Positions 7,997 to 16,435 of a stretch of DNA of 39,911 nt are shown here, piece by piece; positions within the stretch are counted from its first letter, which is position 1; every line of letters begins with the position of its first letter. The position numbers and the translations under genes were made by a program. Below the pieces are notes generated by a model. The model worked only from the letters and a program-made list of their open reading frames with translations. It had not been told where the DNA came from and made no database searches. The stretch comes from Bacteroidaceae bacterium (GTDB lineage Bacteria; Bacteroidota; Bacteroidia; Bacteroidales; Bacteroidaceae): assembly GCA_017445925.1 (NCBI GenBank), contig JAFSRW010000030.1, positions 1 through 39,911 on the forward strand. Direction: 5' to 3'.

Positions 7997-9448
7997 TTAT
8001 TCCCAGGATTCCGGGAAACGGCCGTATGCATTCTTGAAGGCATACAGATAATATTCCTCGGGTTGTATGCTGGGATAGTCTTTGGCAAAGAGGAACTCTG
8101 TAATCTCTCGGTCGGCAGAAACTGCCTTGCGGAGGTACCTCAGGTAATTGTCCTGATCATGTATCTTTTTGTAGCAATAGGCCAGATAGGGTATTGCCAA
8201 AACACCTTCCCTCCCTTGATATTCCTGTACAAAGGATTGCAATAATGATAATGCCGTATCATAATGCATGGTTTCGGCATAGGCAATCCCCATGGTAAGC
8301 AGTGTCTGCTGCTTATTCTTACTTTCTTTATAAGCAATCTCAAACTTTTCTGCCGCCTCTTGTTCCATGCCGTTTTCCAGCAGAATTTCTCCCATGAGAA
8401 GATAAAACTCTATGTCTTCTAATCCATAGGAGAGTTTCATGGCCACTTCCAATGCATGTAATGCCTCATTAATGTTGTGGCATTTGCTCTCGATATAAGC
8501 TTGATGGATGAGTATTTGTATGCGGTCTTCGTCATCTTCCGGTGTATAGCTGAGTGCTTTGGCTATGCAGTCCTTTGCTTTTGCAAATTTATCCATGTTG
8601 GCCAGCGTAACAGCATCCAGATAATAGAATCTGCCATTTTGCGGGTCGGACTTTTGCAACAGAAGGTATATTTCATGCGCCTGATCCAAGTGATTCAAGT
8701 GGAAGAGGCAATGTGCTTTCAGTACCAGAGCCTGAGCATTTGTGGGGTTGATGGCTAAGCAATACTCAATGTTGTCAAGTGCTTCCAGAAAATTGCCCTT
8801 TCCCACATGAGCCTCAGCCATTGATCTCCAGGCAGAAGTGTTATAGGGATGTTCATCAATAAAGCTTTGTAGCAATTTAATGGCCTCGTCATAATCCTCC
8901 AGTGCAACCAGATTCTCTATCTTCAGTTTCCTAAGTTTGGCGTTCTTCGGATGCTTTTCTTCCAATATGTTTATCAGTTGTTGGGCTAACTCATTATATT
9001 GATAGTCCATGAAGATATAGGCGGCATCATACAGAAACATTTCTTCCTCATCCTGTTCTTCTTGTTTGGATAAAATAAGTTGAAGCGCTTCATTTGGCTT
9101 GTCTGAGCGGATGAGAAGTTCAGTCCAAAGGAATGTGGTCTCTCTATCGCTCTGGTCAGGGATAGAATTGGCTATTTTTATTGCTTCGTCCAGATTGTCA
9201 TGGAACATCTGCTGTCTAGCTAGAAATATTAGCGGATCTACACTGTCGGGATGCAGACTATGAGCCAGGGAGACTGCCTCATTGGCTTCTTCCTCTCTGT
9301 TCTGAGTCATATAGAACTCCGCAATATCTGTGAGTTCTTCTGCATCCATATAGATGGGCTCACCATTTTCGTGAGCCTGCTCATACTTCTGAAGATATTC
9401 CAGAAACTCAGGATCGTTGAAATAAATTTCCTCGTCTTCTTCTCGCAT
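7997..9448 (-). CDS. Tetratricopeptide-repeat protein
   Basis: A 483-residue soluble protein made almost wholly of TPR helices. The 34-residue periodicity is visible in segments such as NPTNAQALVLKAHCLFHLNH and the Leu/Ala spacing from about residue 40 to 450. TPR superhelices serve as protein-binding scaffolds, so a binding partner is expected but none is evident. There is no signal peptide or membrane helix, and the N-terminus is very acidic (REEDEEIYFNDPEFLE). It lies 8 nt downstream of glnS on the same strand and is probably co-transcribed with it. The function is unknown. Confidence 0.85.
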   Translation of the reverse strand: MREEDEEIYFNDPEFLEYLQKYEQAHENGEPIYMDAEELTDIAEFYMTQNREEEANEAVSLAHSLHPDSVDPLIFLARQQMFHDNLDEAIKIANSIPDQSDRETTFLWTELLIRSDKPNEALQLILSKQEEQDEEEMFLYDAAYIFMDYQYNELAQQLINILEEKHPKNAKLRKLKIENLVALEDYDEAIKLLQSFIDEHPYNTSAWRSMAEAHVGKGNFLEALDNIEYCLAINPTNAQALVLKAHCLFHLNHLDQAHEIYLLLQKSDPQNGRFYYLDAVTLANMDKFAKAKDCIAKALSYTPEDDEDRIQILIHQAYIESKCHNINEALHALEVAMKLSYGLEDIEFYLLMGEILLENGMEQEAAEKFEIAYKESKNKQQTLLTMGIAYAETMHYDTALSLLQSFVQEYQGREGVLAIPYLAYCYKKIHDQDNYLRYLRKAVSADREITEFLFAKDYPSIQPEEYYLYAFKNAYGRFPESWE

Positions 9449-9456
9449 AGTCGTGC

Positions 9457-11265
9457 TTATTTACCACCTTTCTGCCAAGTGTCTTTAAGACCAACAGTCT
9501 TGTTGAAAATCAAATGTTCAGGCGTGCTGTCAGGGTCTACGTTGTAGTAACCGATACGTTGGAACTGCAGGTAAGAAAGTGCAGGCAGTTCTTTGGCAAA
9601 CTCCTCTATCAGCGCGTGTTTGTTGATTGTCAGCGAATCTGGATTCAGGAAAGGACGCATGGCATCTATGCCGCGTACACCATTCTCCTTTTCGTACTGC
9701 TTGATGGCATCACGGGGATTTTCGCAGGTCCAAAGACATTCGTAGTTCCTAACCTCGCAAGGAATACTATGCTGGCAGCTAACCCAATGTAACGTTTTAC
9801 CCTTAATCTTGCGGTCGGCACCAGGCATGCCGCTCTTACTGTCGGGGTCGTAAGTAGCGTGAACACAGATGATGTTCCCATTTTCATCCTTCTCTATGCA
9901 CTTAAAGTTGCCCTGTTCATCCTGTTCGTCAGAGCAGGCAATAATGTAGCCATTCTTCAGTCGGACTTCCTTACCAGGGCCTAAACGCATAAACTTCTTG
10001 CCGCCGTCTTCCATAAAGTCTTCCTGCTCAATGTAAAGATCGCGTGAGAAATGTATGATATGTGTATTGCCCTCAGTGATGGTATTGCCCTCGACATCGC
10101 GTAACTCAGGATTGTTGATGGCTTTCATTTCCTCCACCAAGCCTTCCGGATAGTTGTCGATAATCAGTTTCAGCGGATTTACTACGGCACTTACACGGAT
10201 GGCTCTGGTGTTCAGATCTTCACGGCAGGCAGCCTCCATCAGTTTGATGTCGTTCAGCGCATCAAAGGTGGTGTAGCCAATTTTGTCGATAAAGTTCAAG
10301 ATGGCCTGAGGACTGTACCCCCTGCGGCGAATACCGCAGATGGTAGGCATGCGTGGGTCGTCCCAACCATTTACTACGCCTTCTTTTGTTAGAATCAGCA
10401 GGTTGCGTTTAGACATCAGAGTGTAATTCAGGTTCAGTTTGTTGAACTCGAACTGACGGGGGCGGTTATCCTCTATATCATCCTTGTCACCCTTCCATTC
10501 CTTTATCCAAGTCACGAAGAGGTCATATAACTCATGGTGAGGCACAAACTCTAAAGTACAGATGCTGTGGGTAACGCCTTCCAAGTAGTCGCTCTGTCCA
10601 TGTGTGAAATCATACATAGGGTAGGCGTTCCATTTGTTGCCAGTACGCCAGTGCTCCATATTCAGTACGCGATACATGATTGGATCGCGGAAATGCATAT
10701 TGGGGCTTGCCATATCTATTTTGGCACGCAGAATCATCTTGCCGGGTTCCACATTGCCGGAGTTCATCTCCCTGAAGAGTTTCAGGCTCTCTTCTGCAGG
10801 ACGGTCACGATAAGGTGAGTTGGTTCCAGGCTCTGTGGGTGTACCCTTCTGGGCAGCAATCTCTTCGCTGGTCTGCTCATCTACATAAGCACGTCCCTGC
10901 TGGATGCACCACTCGGCAAAGTCCCAAAGGTCCTGGAAATAGTCGCTGGCATAGCAAACCTTTCCCCACTGGAACCCCAACCATTTGATGTCGCGCTCAA
11001 TGGCCTCAACGTATTCCGTATCCTCTTTCTGGGGATTCGTGTCATCCATTCTTAGGTTACATACACCGCCAAACTTTTGTGCTACGCCAAAGTCCATGGC
11101 AATAGCCTTAGCGTGACCTATATGCAGGTAGCCGTTAGGTTCAGGTGGGAAACGTGTCTGCAATCTTCCACCATTTTTGCCTTCTGCTAAATCTGCTTTT
11201 ACTCTCTGTTCAATAAAGTTCAGGCTTTTCTTTTCTTCCTGTTCTGTTATGTTGATTTCTGCCAT
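9457..11265 (-). CDS. glnS: Glutaminyl-tRNA synthetase
   Basis: A 602-residue class I aminoacyl-tRNA synthetase that charges tRNA-Gln with glutamine in the cytoplasm. The HIGH signature occurs in PPEPNGYLHIGHAKA near residue 40, and the KMSKS-like loop appears as LMSKRNLL, both typical of GlnRS. The second half is the anticodon-binding beta-barrel region. Features such as CGIRRRGYSP mark GlnRS rather than GltX. Having GlnS means the organism need not depend on the GatCAB transamidation route for Gln-tRNA. It is first in an operon with the TPR gene and has its own consensus promoter. Confidence 0.96.
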   Translation of the reverse strand: MAEINITEQEEKKSLNFIEQRVKADLAEGKNGGRLQTRFPPEPNGYLHIGHAKAIAMDFGVAQKFGGVCNLRMDDTNPQKEDTEYVEAIERDIKWLGFQWGKVCYASDYFQDLWDFAEWCIQQGRAYVDEQTSEEIAAQKGTPTEPGTNSPYRDRPAEESLKLFREMNSGNVEPGKMILRAKIDMASPNMHFRDPIMYRVLNMEHWRTGNKWNAYPMYDFTHGQSDYLEGVTHSICTLEFVPHHELYDLFVTWIKEWKGDKDDIEDNRPRQFEFNKLNLNYTLMSKRNLLILTKEGVVNGWDDPRMPTICGIRRRGYSPQAILNFIDKIGYTTFDALNDIKLMEAACREDLNTRAIRVSAVVNPLKLIIDNYPEGLVEEMKAINNPELRDVEGNTITEGNTHIIHFSRDLYIEQEDFMEDGGKKFMRLGPGKEVRLKNGYIIACSDEQDEQGNFKCIEKDENGNIICVHATYDPDSKSGMPGADRKIKGKTLHWVSCQHSIPCEVRNYECLWTCENPRDAIKQYEKENGVRGIDAMRPFLNPDSLTINKHALIEEFAKELPALSYLQFQRIGYYNVDPDSTPEHLIFNKTVGLKDTWQKGGK

Positions 11266-11306
11266 AATCCTTTTTCCTTCAAAGGTTATCCGTTTGTATA
11301 TTTATG

Positions 11307-11336
11307 CAAAGGTACGATTAAGCGAGGACACTACAA
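11307..11336 (-). promoter_or_regulatory. glnS promoter
   Basis: On the minus strand a -7 TACCTTTG (11307-11314) and a -33 TTG (11334-11336) are 19 nt apart. The leader would be about 37 nt. Confidence 0.7.
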
Positions 11337-11478
11337 AATAAAACGTGATTTTATTTTTGTTGTCGAGCAAAAGTGGCTTCTGCGAAGCCAAAGTCATACT
11401 CTTCCTTAATATAATAATGTGTGGTAAAGAAAATAGTTACCAAAAGTGCTGAATGTGTTATTTAACATGTGAGGAATG

Positions 11479-11510
11479 TTTGCAGGGAATACATAAAAGC
11501 TTTATCTTTG
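11479..11510 (+). promoter_or_regulatory. Promoter of the GH43-like gene
   Basis: A -33 TTTG at 11479-11482 and a -7 TATCTTTG at 11503-11510 are 20 nt apart, a full match to the Bacteroidetes consensus. Transcription should begin near 11515. Confidence 0.75.
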
Positions 11511-11532
11511 CAATAGAAAAATAATTTAAAGT

Positions 11533-11668
11533 TATTCTGACAAACAATCTTTTTACCTTAAAAGGCTAATATCAAACAAGTTGAAGGTCCGTCGAGAGAT
11601 GAACCTTCAATTTTAATGTGAAAGGGAATTGCTGGGTGAGAGTAGAGGGATTGCTTGTTGTTAGAATA
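11533..11668 (+). promoter_or_regulatory. Candidate structured 5' leader of the GH43-like gene
   Basis: By eye, 11533-11549 can pair with 11649-11668 over about 17 bp, with one G-U pair and small bulges, closing a domain of about 100 nt. Inside is a hairpin of TTGAAGGT (11581-11588) with ACCTTCAA (11603-11610). The leader ends 20 nt before the ATG. I do not recognise a known riboswitch core. It could be a cis-regulatory RNA or an mRNA-stabilising structure. Confidence 0.4.
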
Positions 11669-11688
11669 CCATACAAAATTTTACTGCG

Positions 11689-12825
11689 ATGAAGAATTTA
11701 ATCAGATTTTCATTGGCTTTAATAGCCCTTATGGTTACGTCTGCTACAGTGTGCGGACAACAGCTACAAGATGTACTTTCAATTCGTCCAGGTGAAATCT
11801 GGCCTGATGAAAACGGACAGCACATCAACGCTCATGGCGGTGGTGTACTGAAGTATGGAGACACCTACTATTGGTTTGGTGAGCATAAGGCAGAGCACAC
11901 CAGTAGTGCCTTAGTGGGTGTTACATGTTATTCTTCAAAGGATTTGCTGCATTGGCGCAACTGTGGTGTAGCCCTTAGTGTAACGGATGAACCTGGTGAT
12001 GATATTGAGCGGGGCTGTGTGTTGGAACGTCCAAAGGTAATATATAATAAAGTTACAAAGAAGTTTTGTATGTGGTTCCATCTGGAGTTGAAAGGAAAGG
12101 GTTACAATGCAGCCCGTTATGGGGTGGCTCTAGCCGACCGCCCTGAAGGTCCTTACAAATTCCTGTATTCTCAGCGCGCCAATGCCGGAACATGGCCTAT
12201 GGAGTTTGAAAAGCAGGAATTGGCTGTTATAGATACACTTAATGCCGCTAACTTTAAGGAAGGGTGGACACCTGCCTGGCGTAAGGCTGTGACTCAGGGA
12301 CTTTTTTTGAAACGAGACTTCGGAACGGGGCAGATGTCTCGCGATATGACACTCTACGTTGATGATGACGGCAAGGCTTACCATATTTTCTCTTCTGAGG
12401 ATAACCTGACCTTGCACATCGCTGAGTTGACTGCCGACTATCTGCATCATACAGGTCGTTATACCCGTTTGTCACCAGCAGGCCATAATGAGGCACCTGC
12501 TATCTTCAAGCATGACGGCACATACTGGATGATAACCTCAGGATGTACTGGTTGGGACCCGAATGAGGCACGGATGTTCTCTGCTCCCAGCATTTGGGGA
12601 CCTTGGACGCAACATCCCAATCCCTGTCGTGGTCCTAAGGCTGAAATTACCTTTGGCGGACAGAGTACTTTTGTTCTGACATTAGATGATGGTCGTAATA
12701 TTTTTATGGCCGACATCTGGCGTCCTCGTCATCCCATTGATGCACGTTACATCTGGCTTCCCATTGAGTTTGAAGATGGGAAACCCGTTGTCCGTTGGCG
12801 CGAGGAGTGGAAAATCTCTGATTAA
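11689..12825 (+). CDS. Secreted GH43-like glycoside hydrolase
   Basis: A 378-residue protein with a signal peptide (about residues 1-24, ending near VCGQQ) and a five-bladed beta-propeller pattern like glycoside hydrolase family 43. Family-like segments include HINAHGGGVLKYGDTYYWFG near the N-terminus, NEAPAIFKHDGTYWMITSG in the middle (Glu as likely acid), and GQSTFVLTLDDGRNIFMADIW near the end. GH43 members remove arabinose, xylose or galactose residues; the substrate here cannot be fixed. No lipobox, so it is probably periplasmic. It has a strong promoter and a long leader. Its stop overlaps the stop of the convergent membrane enzyme by 3 nt (TTAA). Confidence 0.78.
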   Translation: MKNLIRFSLALIALMVTSATVCGQQLQDVLSIRPGEIWPDENGQHINAHGGGVLKYGDTYYWFGEHKAEHTSSALVGVTCYSSKDLLHWRNCGVALSVTDEPGDDIERGCVLERPKVIYNKVTKKFCMWFHLELKGKGYNAARYGVALADRPEGPYKFLYSQRANAGTWPMEFEKQELAVIDTLNAANFKEGWTPAWRKAVTQGLFLKRDFGTGQMSRDMTLYVDDDGKAYHIFSSEDNLTLHIAELTADYLHHTGRYTRLSPAGHNEAPAIFKHDGTYWMITSGCTGWDPNEARMFSAPSIWGPWTQHPNPCRGPKAEITFGGQSTFVLTLDDGRNIFMADIWRPRHPIDARYIWLPIEFEDGKPVVRWREEWKISD

Positions 12826-14354
12826 TCTATACTGATAATGGTTTTTCCATCTGGCGTCAGCAGTGTACGCTTCTGAGTGGCGGAGAAGGAGGGTGAGGTG
12901 ATAGTCCATTCAGGCTTGTTCAATGAATCAGGAAGTTGGATGGAAGCCACGTCACACAAAGTGTAGAAGATATTGTCGATATAGGTTTTCTTATCCTTAT
13001 TGGCCAGAATGCATCTTTCTTTCTCCGGATTCTCCTCTATCCATTTCTGACTTCTCCAAATGATAAGGGGGACGTGATATTCGCTCTCTTGGGGTTTCAT
13101 CGAAACAGAGCGTCGTTCATCACCTGGATTTACATTCTCTCCGTGGTCTGAAGCAAACAGCATAACGGAATAAATGCTATCCTTGTTGATGGCATTGATT
13201 ACGCCATCTACTACACGGTCGGTATAGCGTAGCGTGCAGTCGTAGGCATTGTAGTATAGACTGTCTGACTGTACATCAGGGTCATAGTAGGGATTGGGTC
13301 TGAACTGGTTGTCTTGTTCTTCAAAGTTATAGAAATAACAATGGTTGCCCAGCCCTTGTACCACAAAGAAAGTTTTGGGATAAACATTTGTCAGTGAATC
13401 CATGATGGCTGGAATCTCAATGTCTTTATCCACGCAGAACACCGAGTCTGCCGCTGCTGTAAGAGCTTGGTCTTGGTCAAGATGATTAATGCATACCAGG
13501 ACAAATGTCTTAAATCCGCATTGTTTGAAAACCTGAAGGCAGTTTGGACCCGAATAGCTTCGGTAGAAATCCTCAACTGTTGCATCTGTCATCATCATGG
13601 GTGCTGCCAGCATGGTAAGGGTCGCGTTGGTCTTGTAGTCTGTGAACAGCGTAAGGTTTTCTCTGGCATCCAATAGGGGGGTGGTGTTCCTATTATAACC
13701 TGCCAATGAAAGATGATCGTACACCACACTTTCACCTATGAACAAGACGTATGATTCACGTTCCTTGGCGTTTGTCTGTTGGCAGGCGATGTTTGCTTTA
13801 GGTTGTGCTACAGCTTGTTGAATCTTCTTATTTATGGCATAGGCATTGTAATATTGCACAGGCAAGTTGTATGGTGGAAGTCCCATTATTTTGGTATCTT
13901 TGGCATAAAATAATAGTGCGGCCAGAATCACGCTGGAAAACGCAAAACTTTTATAACTTGGCTGTGGGGCTTTGTATTTAGCCCAGACTGCAATACCCCA
14001 TAAGACAAGAATGGGAACGTCGCAACATACGGCCAGCGTATTGTTGGAAATGAAACTCCCGCTCTCAGTGGTGTTGGTAATTAACATGGAAAGCACATTT
14101 ACTGCCTTCATGTAGTGGCGGTAAACAACCACCACAAACGTCTCATTACCAGAAAAGTACATGAGAGGTATGCTCACCAATAGAAAAATCCACCATTTAC
14201 GGATAGACGTTAAGAAAAGAGCCAAAGGGATGCTAGCTACAGCCACCAATATTATATTGCTGCAGGATTCCGTGCCATAAAATGCTAATCGGTATATGGC
14301 AGGAGCGCAGAACATTATCAGTAATGAAAAGAAGCATAAAATGTTCATTTTCAT
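12822..14354 (-). CDS. Phosphoethanolamine transferase-like membrane enzyme (sulfatase fold)
   Basis: A 510-residue inner-membrane enzyme. About five hydrophobic helices fill the first 170 residues, followed by a periplasmic alkaline-phosphatase/sulfatase-type domain. That domain begins with FIGESVVYDHLSLAGYNRNT, matching the EptA/CptA/OpgE family in which the Thr of the NTTP segment accepts the phosphoethanolamine. FASDHGEN supplies the metal-binding Asp and His. The likely job is adding phosphoethanolamine to lipid A or another envelope glycan. A GTG at 14384 would add ten residues, but I prefer the ATG at 14354. It lies just downstream of prs on the same strand and may be co-transcribed. 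Confidence 0.82.
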   Translation of the reverse strand: MKMNILCFFSLLIMFCAPAIYRLAFYGTESCSNIILVAVASIPLALFLTSIRKWWIFLLVSIPLMYFSGNETFVVVVYRHYMKAVNVLSMLITNTTESGSFISNNTLAVCCDVPILVLWGIAVWAKYKAPQPSYKSFAFSSVILAALLFYAKDTKIMGLPPYNLPVQYYNAYAINKKIQQAVAQPKANIACQQTNAKERESYVLFIGESVVYDHLSLAGYNRNTTPLLDARENLTLFTDYKTNATLTMLAAPMMMTDATVEDFYRSYSGPNCLQVFKQCGFKTFVLVCINHLDQDQALTAAADSVFCVDKDIEIPAIMDSLTNVYPKTFFVVQGLGNHCYFYNFEEQDNQFRPNPYYDPDVQSDSLYYNAYDCTLRYTDRVVDGVINAINKDSIYSVMLFASDHGENVNPGDERRSVSMKPQESEYHVPLIIWRSQKWIEENPEKERCILANKDKKTYIDNIFYTLCDVASIQLPDSLNKPEWTITSPSFSATQKRTLLTPDGKTIISID

Positions 14355-14394
14355 GCTTCTTTTCTTAGGGCTGTAACCTTTCACGTAATTTATT

Positions 14395-15333
14395 TTATGT
14401 GAGATATTGCTTGCTGATACTTTCGTTGTCCTCTACGCAGCGAATGGTTGTGGCAAGTAGCGCGGCAATGGAAAGTTGCTTCACCTTGCTACATCCGCCT
14501 GAGTAAGGAATACTGTCGGTAAAGACCATTTCCTCGATGGAAGAGGCTTCTACGCGTTCGCTGGCAGGACCGCTCATTACACAGTGGCTTGCTATAGCGC
14601 GTACACTCTTGGCTCCGTTCTGCTTCATCAGGTCGGCAGCCTTTGTGATGGTTCCTGCAGTATCTACCATATCGTCAACCAGTACTACATTGGCGCCTTC
14701 CACATCACCGATAATCTCCATGTGAGCTATCTCGTTGGCCTTCTTGCGTGTCTTGTTGCAGAGTACCATGGGGCAGTTTAGGTACTTGCTGTAAGTGCTC
14801 GCACGCTTGGTACCGCCAACGTCAGGAGTAGCAATAACCAGATTCTCAAGTTTCAAGCTCTGGATATAGGGGAGCAGTACGCTGCTGGCATAAAGGTGGT
14901 CAACGGGTACGTTAAAGAAACCTTGCTCCTGATCGGCGTGCAGGTCCATCGTAATCAGACGGTTGATACCTGCCACTGAGAGCATATCGGCAACCAGTTT
15001 GGCAGCGATGCTAACACGTGGTTTGCTCTTGCGATCCTGACGAGCCCATCCAAAGTAGGGCACAACAGCGTTTATGGTACGGGCAGATGCACGTTTGGCT
15101 GCGTCAATCATAAGTAGCAATTCCATTAGATTGTCAGCATTGGGGAATGTGCTCTGAACCAAAAAAACATCAACACCACGAATACTTTCTTCGAAGCACA
15201 CTTCGAACTCGCCGTCTGAGAATTTTGTGATGGACAGATTGCCAAGTTCACAACATAAGTTAGTGCAGATTTTCTCTGCCAGATAGCGGCTGTTAGTGCC
15301 TGAGAATACCTTGAATTTTTTCTTCTCTTCCAT
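14395..15333 (-). CDS. prs: Ribose-phosphate pyrophosphokinase
   Basis: A 312-residue cytoplasmic enzyme making PRPP from ribose 5-phosphate and ATP, feeding purine, pyrimidine, NAD, histidine and tryptophan synthesis. The metal and ATP segment DLHADQEQGFF and the PRPP-binding loop VVLVDDMVDTAGT are intact. The N-terminal FSGTNSRYLAEKI and the length fit class I PRPP synthetases. It has its own consensus promoter 43 nt upstream. The phosphoethanolamine-transferase-like gene follows closely. Confidence 0.96.
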   Translation of the reverse strand: MEEKKKFKVFSGTNSRYLAEKICTNLCCELGNLSITKFSDGEFEVCFEESIRGVDVFLVQSTFPNADNLMELLLMIDAAKRASARTINAVVPYFGWARQDRKSKPRVSIAAKLVADMLSVAGINRLITMDLHADQEQGFFNVPVDHLYASSVLLPYIQSLKLENLVIATPDVGGTKRASTYSKYLNCPMVLCNKTRKKANEIAHMEIIGDVEGANVVLVDDMVDTAGTITKAADLMKQNGAKSVRAIASHCVMSGPASERVEASSIEEMVFTDSIPYSGGCSKVKQLSIAALLATTIRCVEDNESISKQYLT

Positions 15334-15375
15334 TGTTTTTATTGAGGTTTACCTTTTTGTTTGCTTTCCGTTGTG

Positions 15376-15406
15376 CAAAGATATATATTTTCTTTTTTAT
15401 GTGCAA
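15376..15406 (-). promoter_or_regulatory. prs promoter
   Basis: On the minus strand a -7 TATCTTTG (15376-15383) and a -33 TTG (15404-15406) are separated by 20 nt. Confidence 0.7.
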
Positions 15407-15522
15407 TCGTTTGAGAGGAGAAAATTTTTCATGAACCATATTTCTGTATTTTTATATCTGTACAGTTGGATGCACCACTTGCTCAAATCTAATGCCGTTG
15501 TTGACCATCAGCCTTTGGCTTC

Positions 15523-15536
15523 GCTAACCGCTAACC
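15523..15536 (-). repeat. Two heptamers GGTTAGC downstream of the TrmH gene
   Basis: GCTAACC occurs twice in tandem on the plus strand, which is GGTTAGC twice on the transcribed minus strand. It is the same unit found in the cysC-cysD junction near 34530. It lies about 80 nt after the TrmH stop codon. Confidence 0.6.
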
Positions 15537-15616
15537 GCAAAACTGAAAGCTGTTATCTTATATAAATAAATAAGGTAGCAACTTATCTTTGTGATTAAAT
15601 AATCATTTCTACTATT

Positions 15617-16372
15617 TTATTGCTGCCTCCGTCTGAATTCAGAGCAGACGATGCTGGTGGCAATAGCTACATTCAGGCTTTCTGTAGTCTGGGTTCCTAT
15701 AGGATAGTTGGGGATATAAAGTTTCTGCGTAAGTAGATTTCTGATTGCTTGCGACAGGCCTTTTCCTTCGTTCCCCATAACGATAAAGCCTTGCTTGCCG
15801 AGTTCTTGCTCATATATATTCTGCCCGTCTAAGAGGGTTCCGTATATAGGAGTATTACATTGGGAAAGCATTTCGGGGAGGTTGGTATAATGAACCTTAA
15901 CTCGAGCCAGCGCCCCCATTGTAGCCTGTACTGCTTTGGGGTTATAAACATCTACGGTGTCCTCGGAACATACAACATGGTGAATGCCAAACCAGTCGGC
16001 AATTCTCAGAATGGTACCCATGTTTCCTGGGTCCTGAACACCATCTAAGGCAAGGCATAGTTCACTTTGGGCAATTTGTGGATTAAACTGGTGCTGCGGA
16101 ATAGGGAAGAGGGCTATTACCTGTTGTGGTGTACGTAAAAGGCTGGCTTTCTGCAAATCCTCAGGGTTTATGATATCAGCCTCGCAGTTATGTCCTATAA
16201 TGTTCTTGTTTTTCTTCCACCATTCTGGCAAAGCGGCAATGTAGGAGGGTTGCATGGTAGCCAATAATTCGCCTACCAGTTTTGGCCCTTCAGCAACAAA
16301 AAGATGGTGAAGGTTTCTCTGTTTTCGCTGCTCTAACGACTTTATTATTTTAATTCTTGCCTTAGTTATCAT
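15617..16372 (-). CDS. TrmH-family RNA 2'-O-methyltransferase
   Basis: A 251-residue SPOUT-class methyltransferase that should methylate a ribose 2'-OH in rRNA or tRNA with S-adenosylmethionine. The three SpoU motifs are present: QDPGNMGTILRIADW, FIVMGNEGKGLS and the C-terminal IPNYPIGTQTTESLNVAIA, which form the knot. An N-terminal substrate-binding domain precedes them. The frame is open to 16615, but the first 81 codons are AT-rich, cover the tamL promoter and do not resemble the family; I chose the ATG at 16372 (MITKARIK). The gene is divergent from tamL. The target nucleotide is not predictable. Confidence 0.88.
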   Translation of the reverse strand: MITKARIKIIKSLEQRKQRNLHHLFVAEGPKLVGELLATMQPSYIAALPEWWKKNKNIIGHNCEADIINPEDLQKASLLRTPQQVIALFPIPQHQFNPQIAQSELCLALDGVQDPGNMGTILRIADWFGIHHVVCSEDTVDVYNPKAVQATMGALARVKVHYTNLPEMLSQCNTPIYGTLLDGQNIYEQELGKQGFIVMGNEGKGLSQAIRNLLTQKLYIPNYPIGTQTTESLNVAIATSIVCSEFRRRQQ

Positions 16373-16393
16373 AAATAGAAGTAATTTTCGTTG

Positions 16394-16401
16394 CAAAGTT
16401 A
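16394..16401 (-). promoter_or_regulatory. Promoter -7 of the TrmH gene
   Basis: TAACTTTG on the minus strand lies 21 nt before the ATG at 16372. No -33 TTG is seen at 19-21 nt. It supports the downstream start choice. Confidence 0.5.
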
Positions 16402-16423
16402 ATGAATTTTGCCAAAATATAAC

Positions 16424-16431
16424 TACCTTTG
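16424..16431 (+). promoter_or_regulatory. Promoter -7 of tamL, start codon almost adjacent
   Basis: TACCTTTG matches TAnnTTTG and ends only 4 nt before the ATG at 16436. Transcription from it would begin at or within about 2 nt of the start codon, which implies a leaderless mRNA. The -33 element is not at the usual spacing. Confidence 0.5.
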
Positions 16432-16435
16432 TCGT

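Larger units (their letters stand above)
11266..11688. other. Long intergenic region between glnS and the GH43-like gene
   Basis: These 423 nt contain the glnS promoter, a small hairpin at 11374-11390 (TGGCTTC and GAAGCCA around TGC), the promoter of the GH43-like gene at 11479-11510, and a roughly 175-nt leader that appears structured. No coding sequence is supported. Confidence 0.6.

Noticed and set aside
11625-11655. Possible TPP riboswitch because of GGGTGAGAG
   Set aside because: The rest of the thiamine-box consensus is missing and the gene is not related to thiamine.
15296-15565. Plus-strand frame between prs and the TrmH gene
   Set aside because: It starts inside prs, runs through the prs promoter and the GGTTAGC repeats, and resembles no family.
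15584-15591. Plus-strand TATCTTTG as promoter of an antisense RNA to the TrmH gene
   Set aside because: It has no -33 element at the right spacing and no gene or structured RNA follows; chance match is likely in AT-rich DNA.
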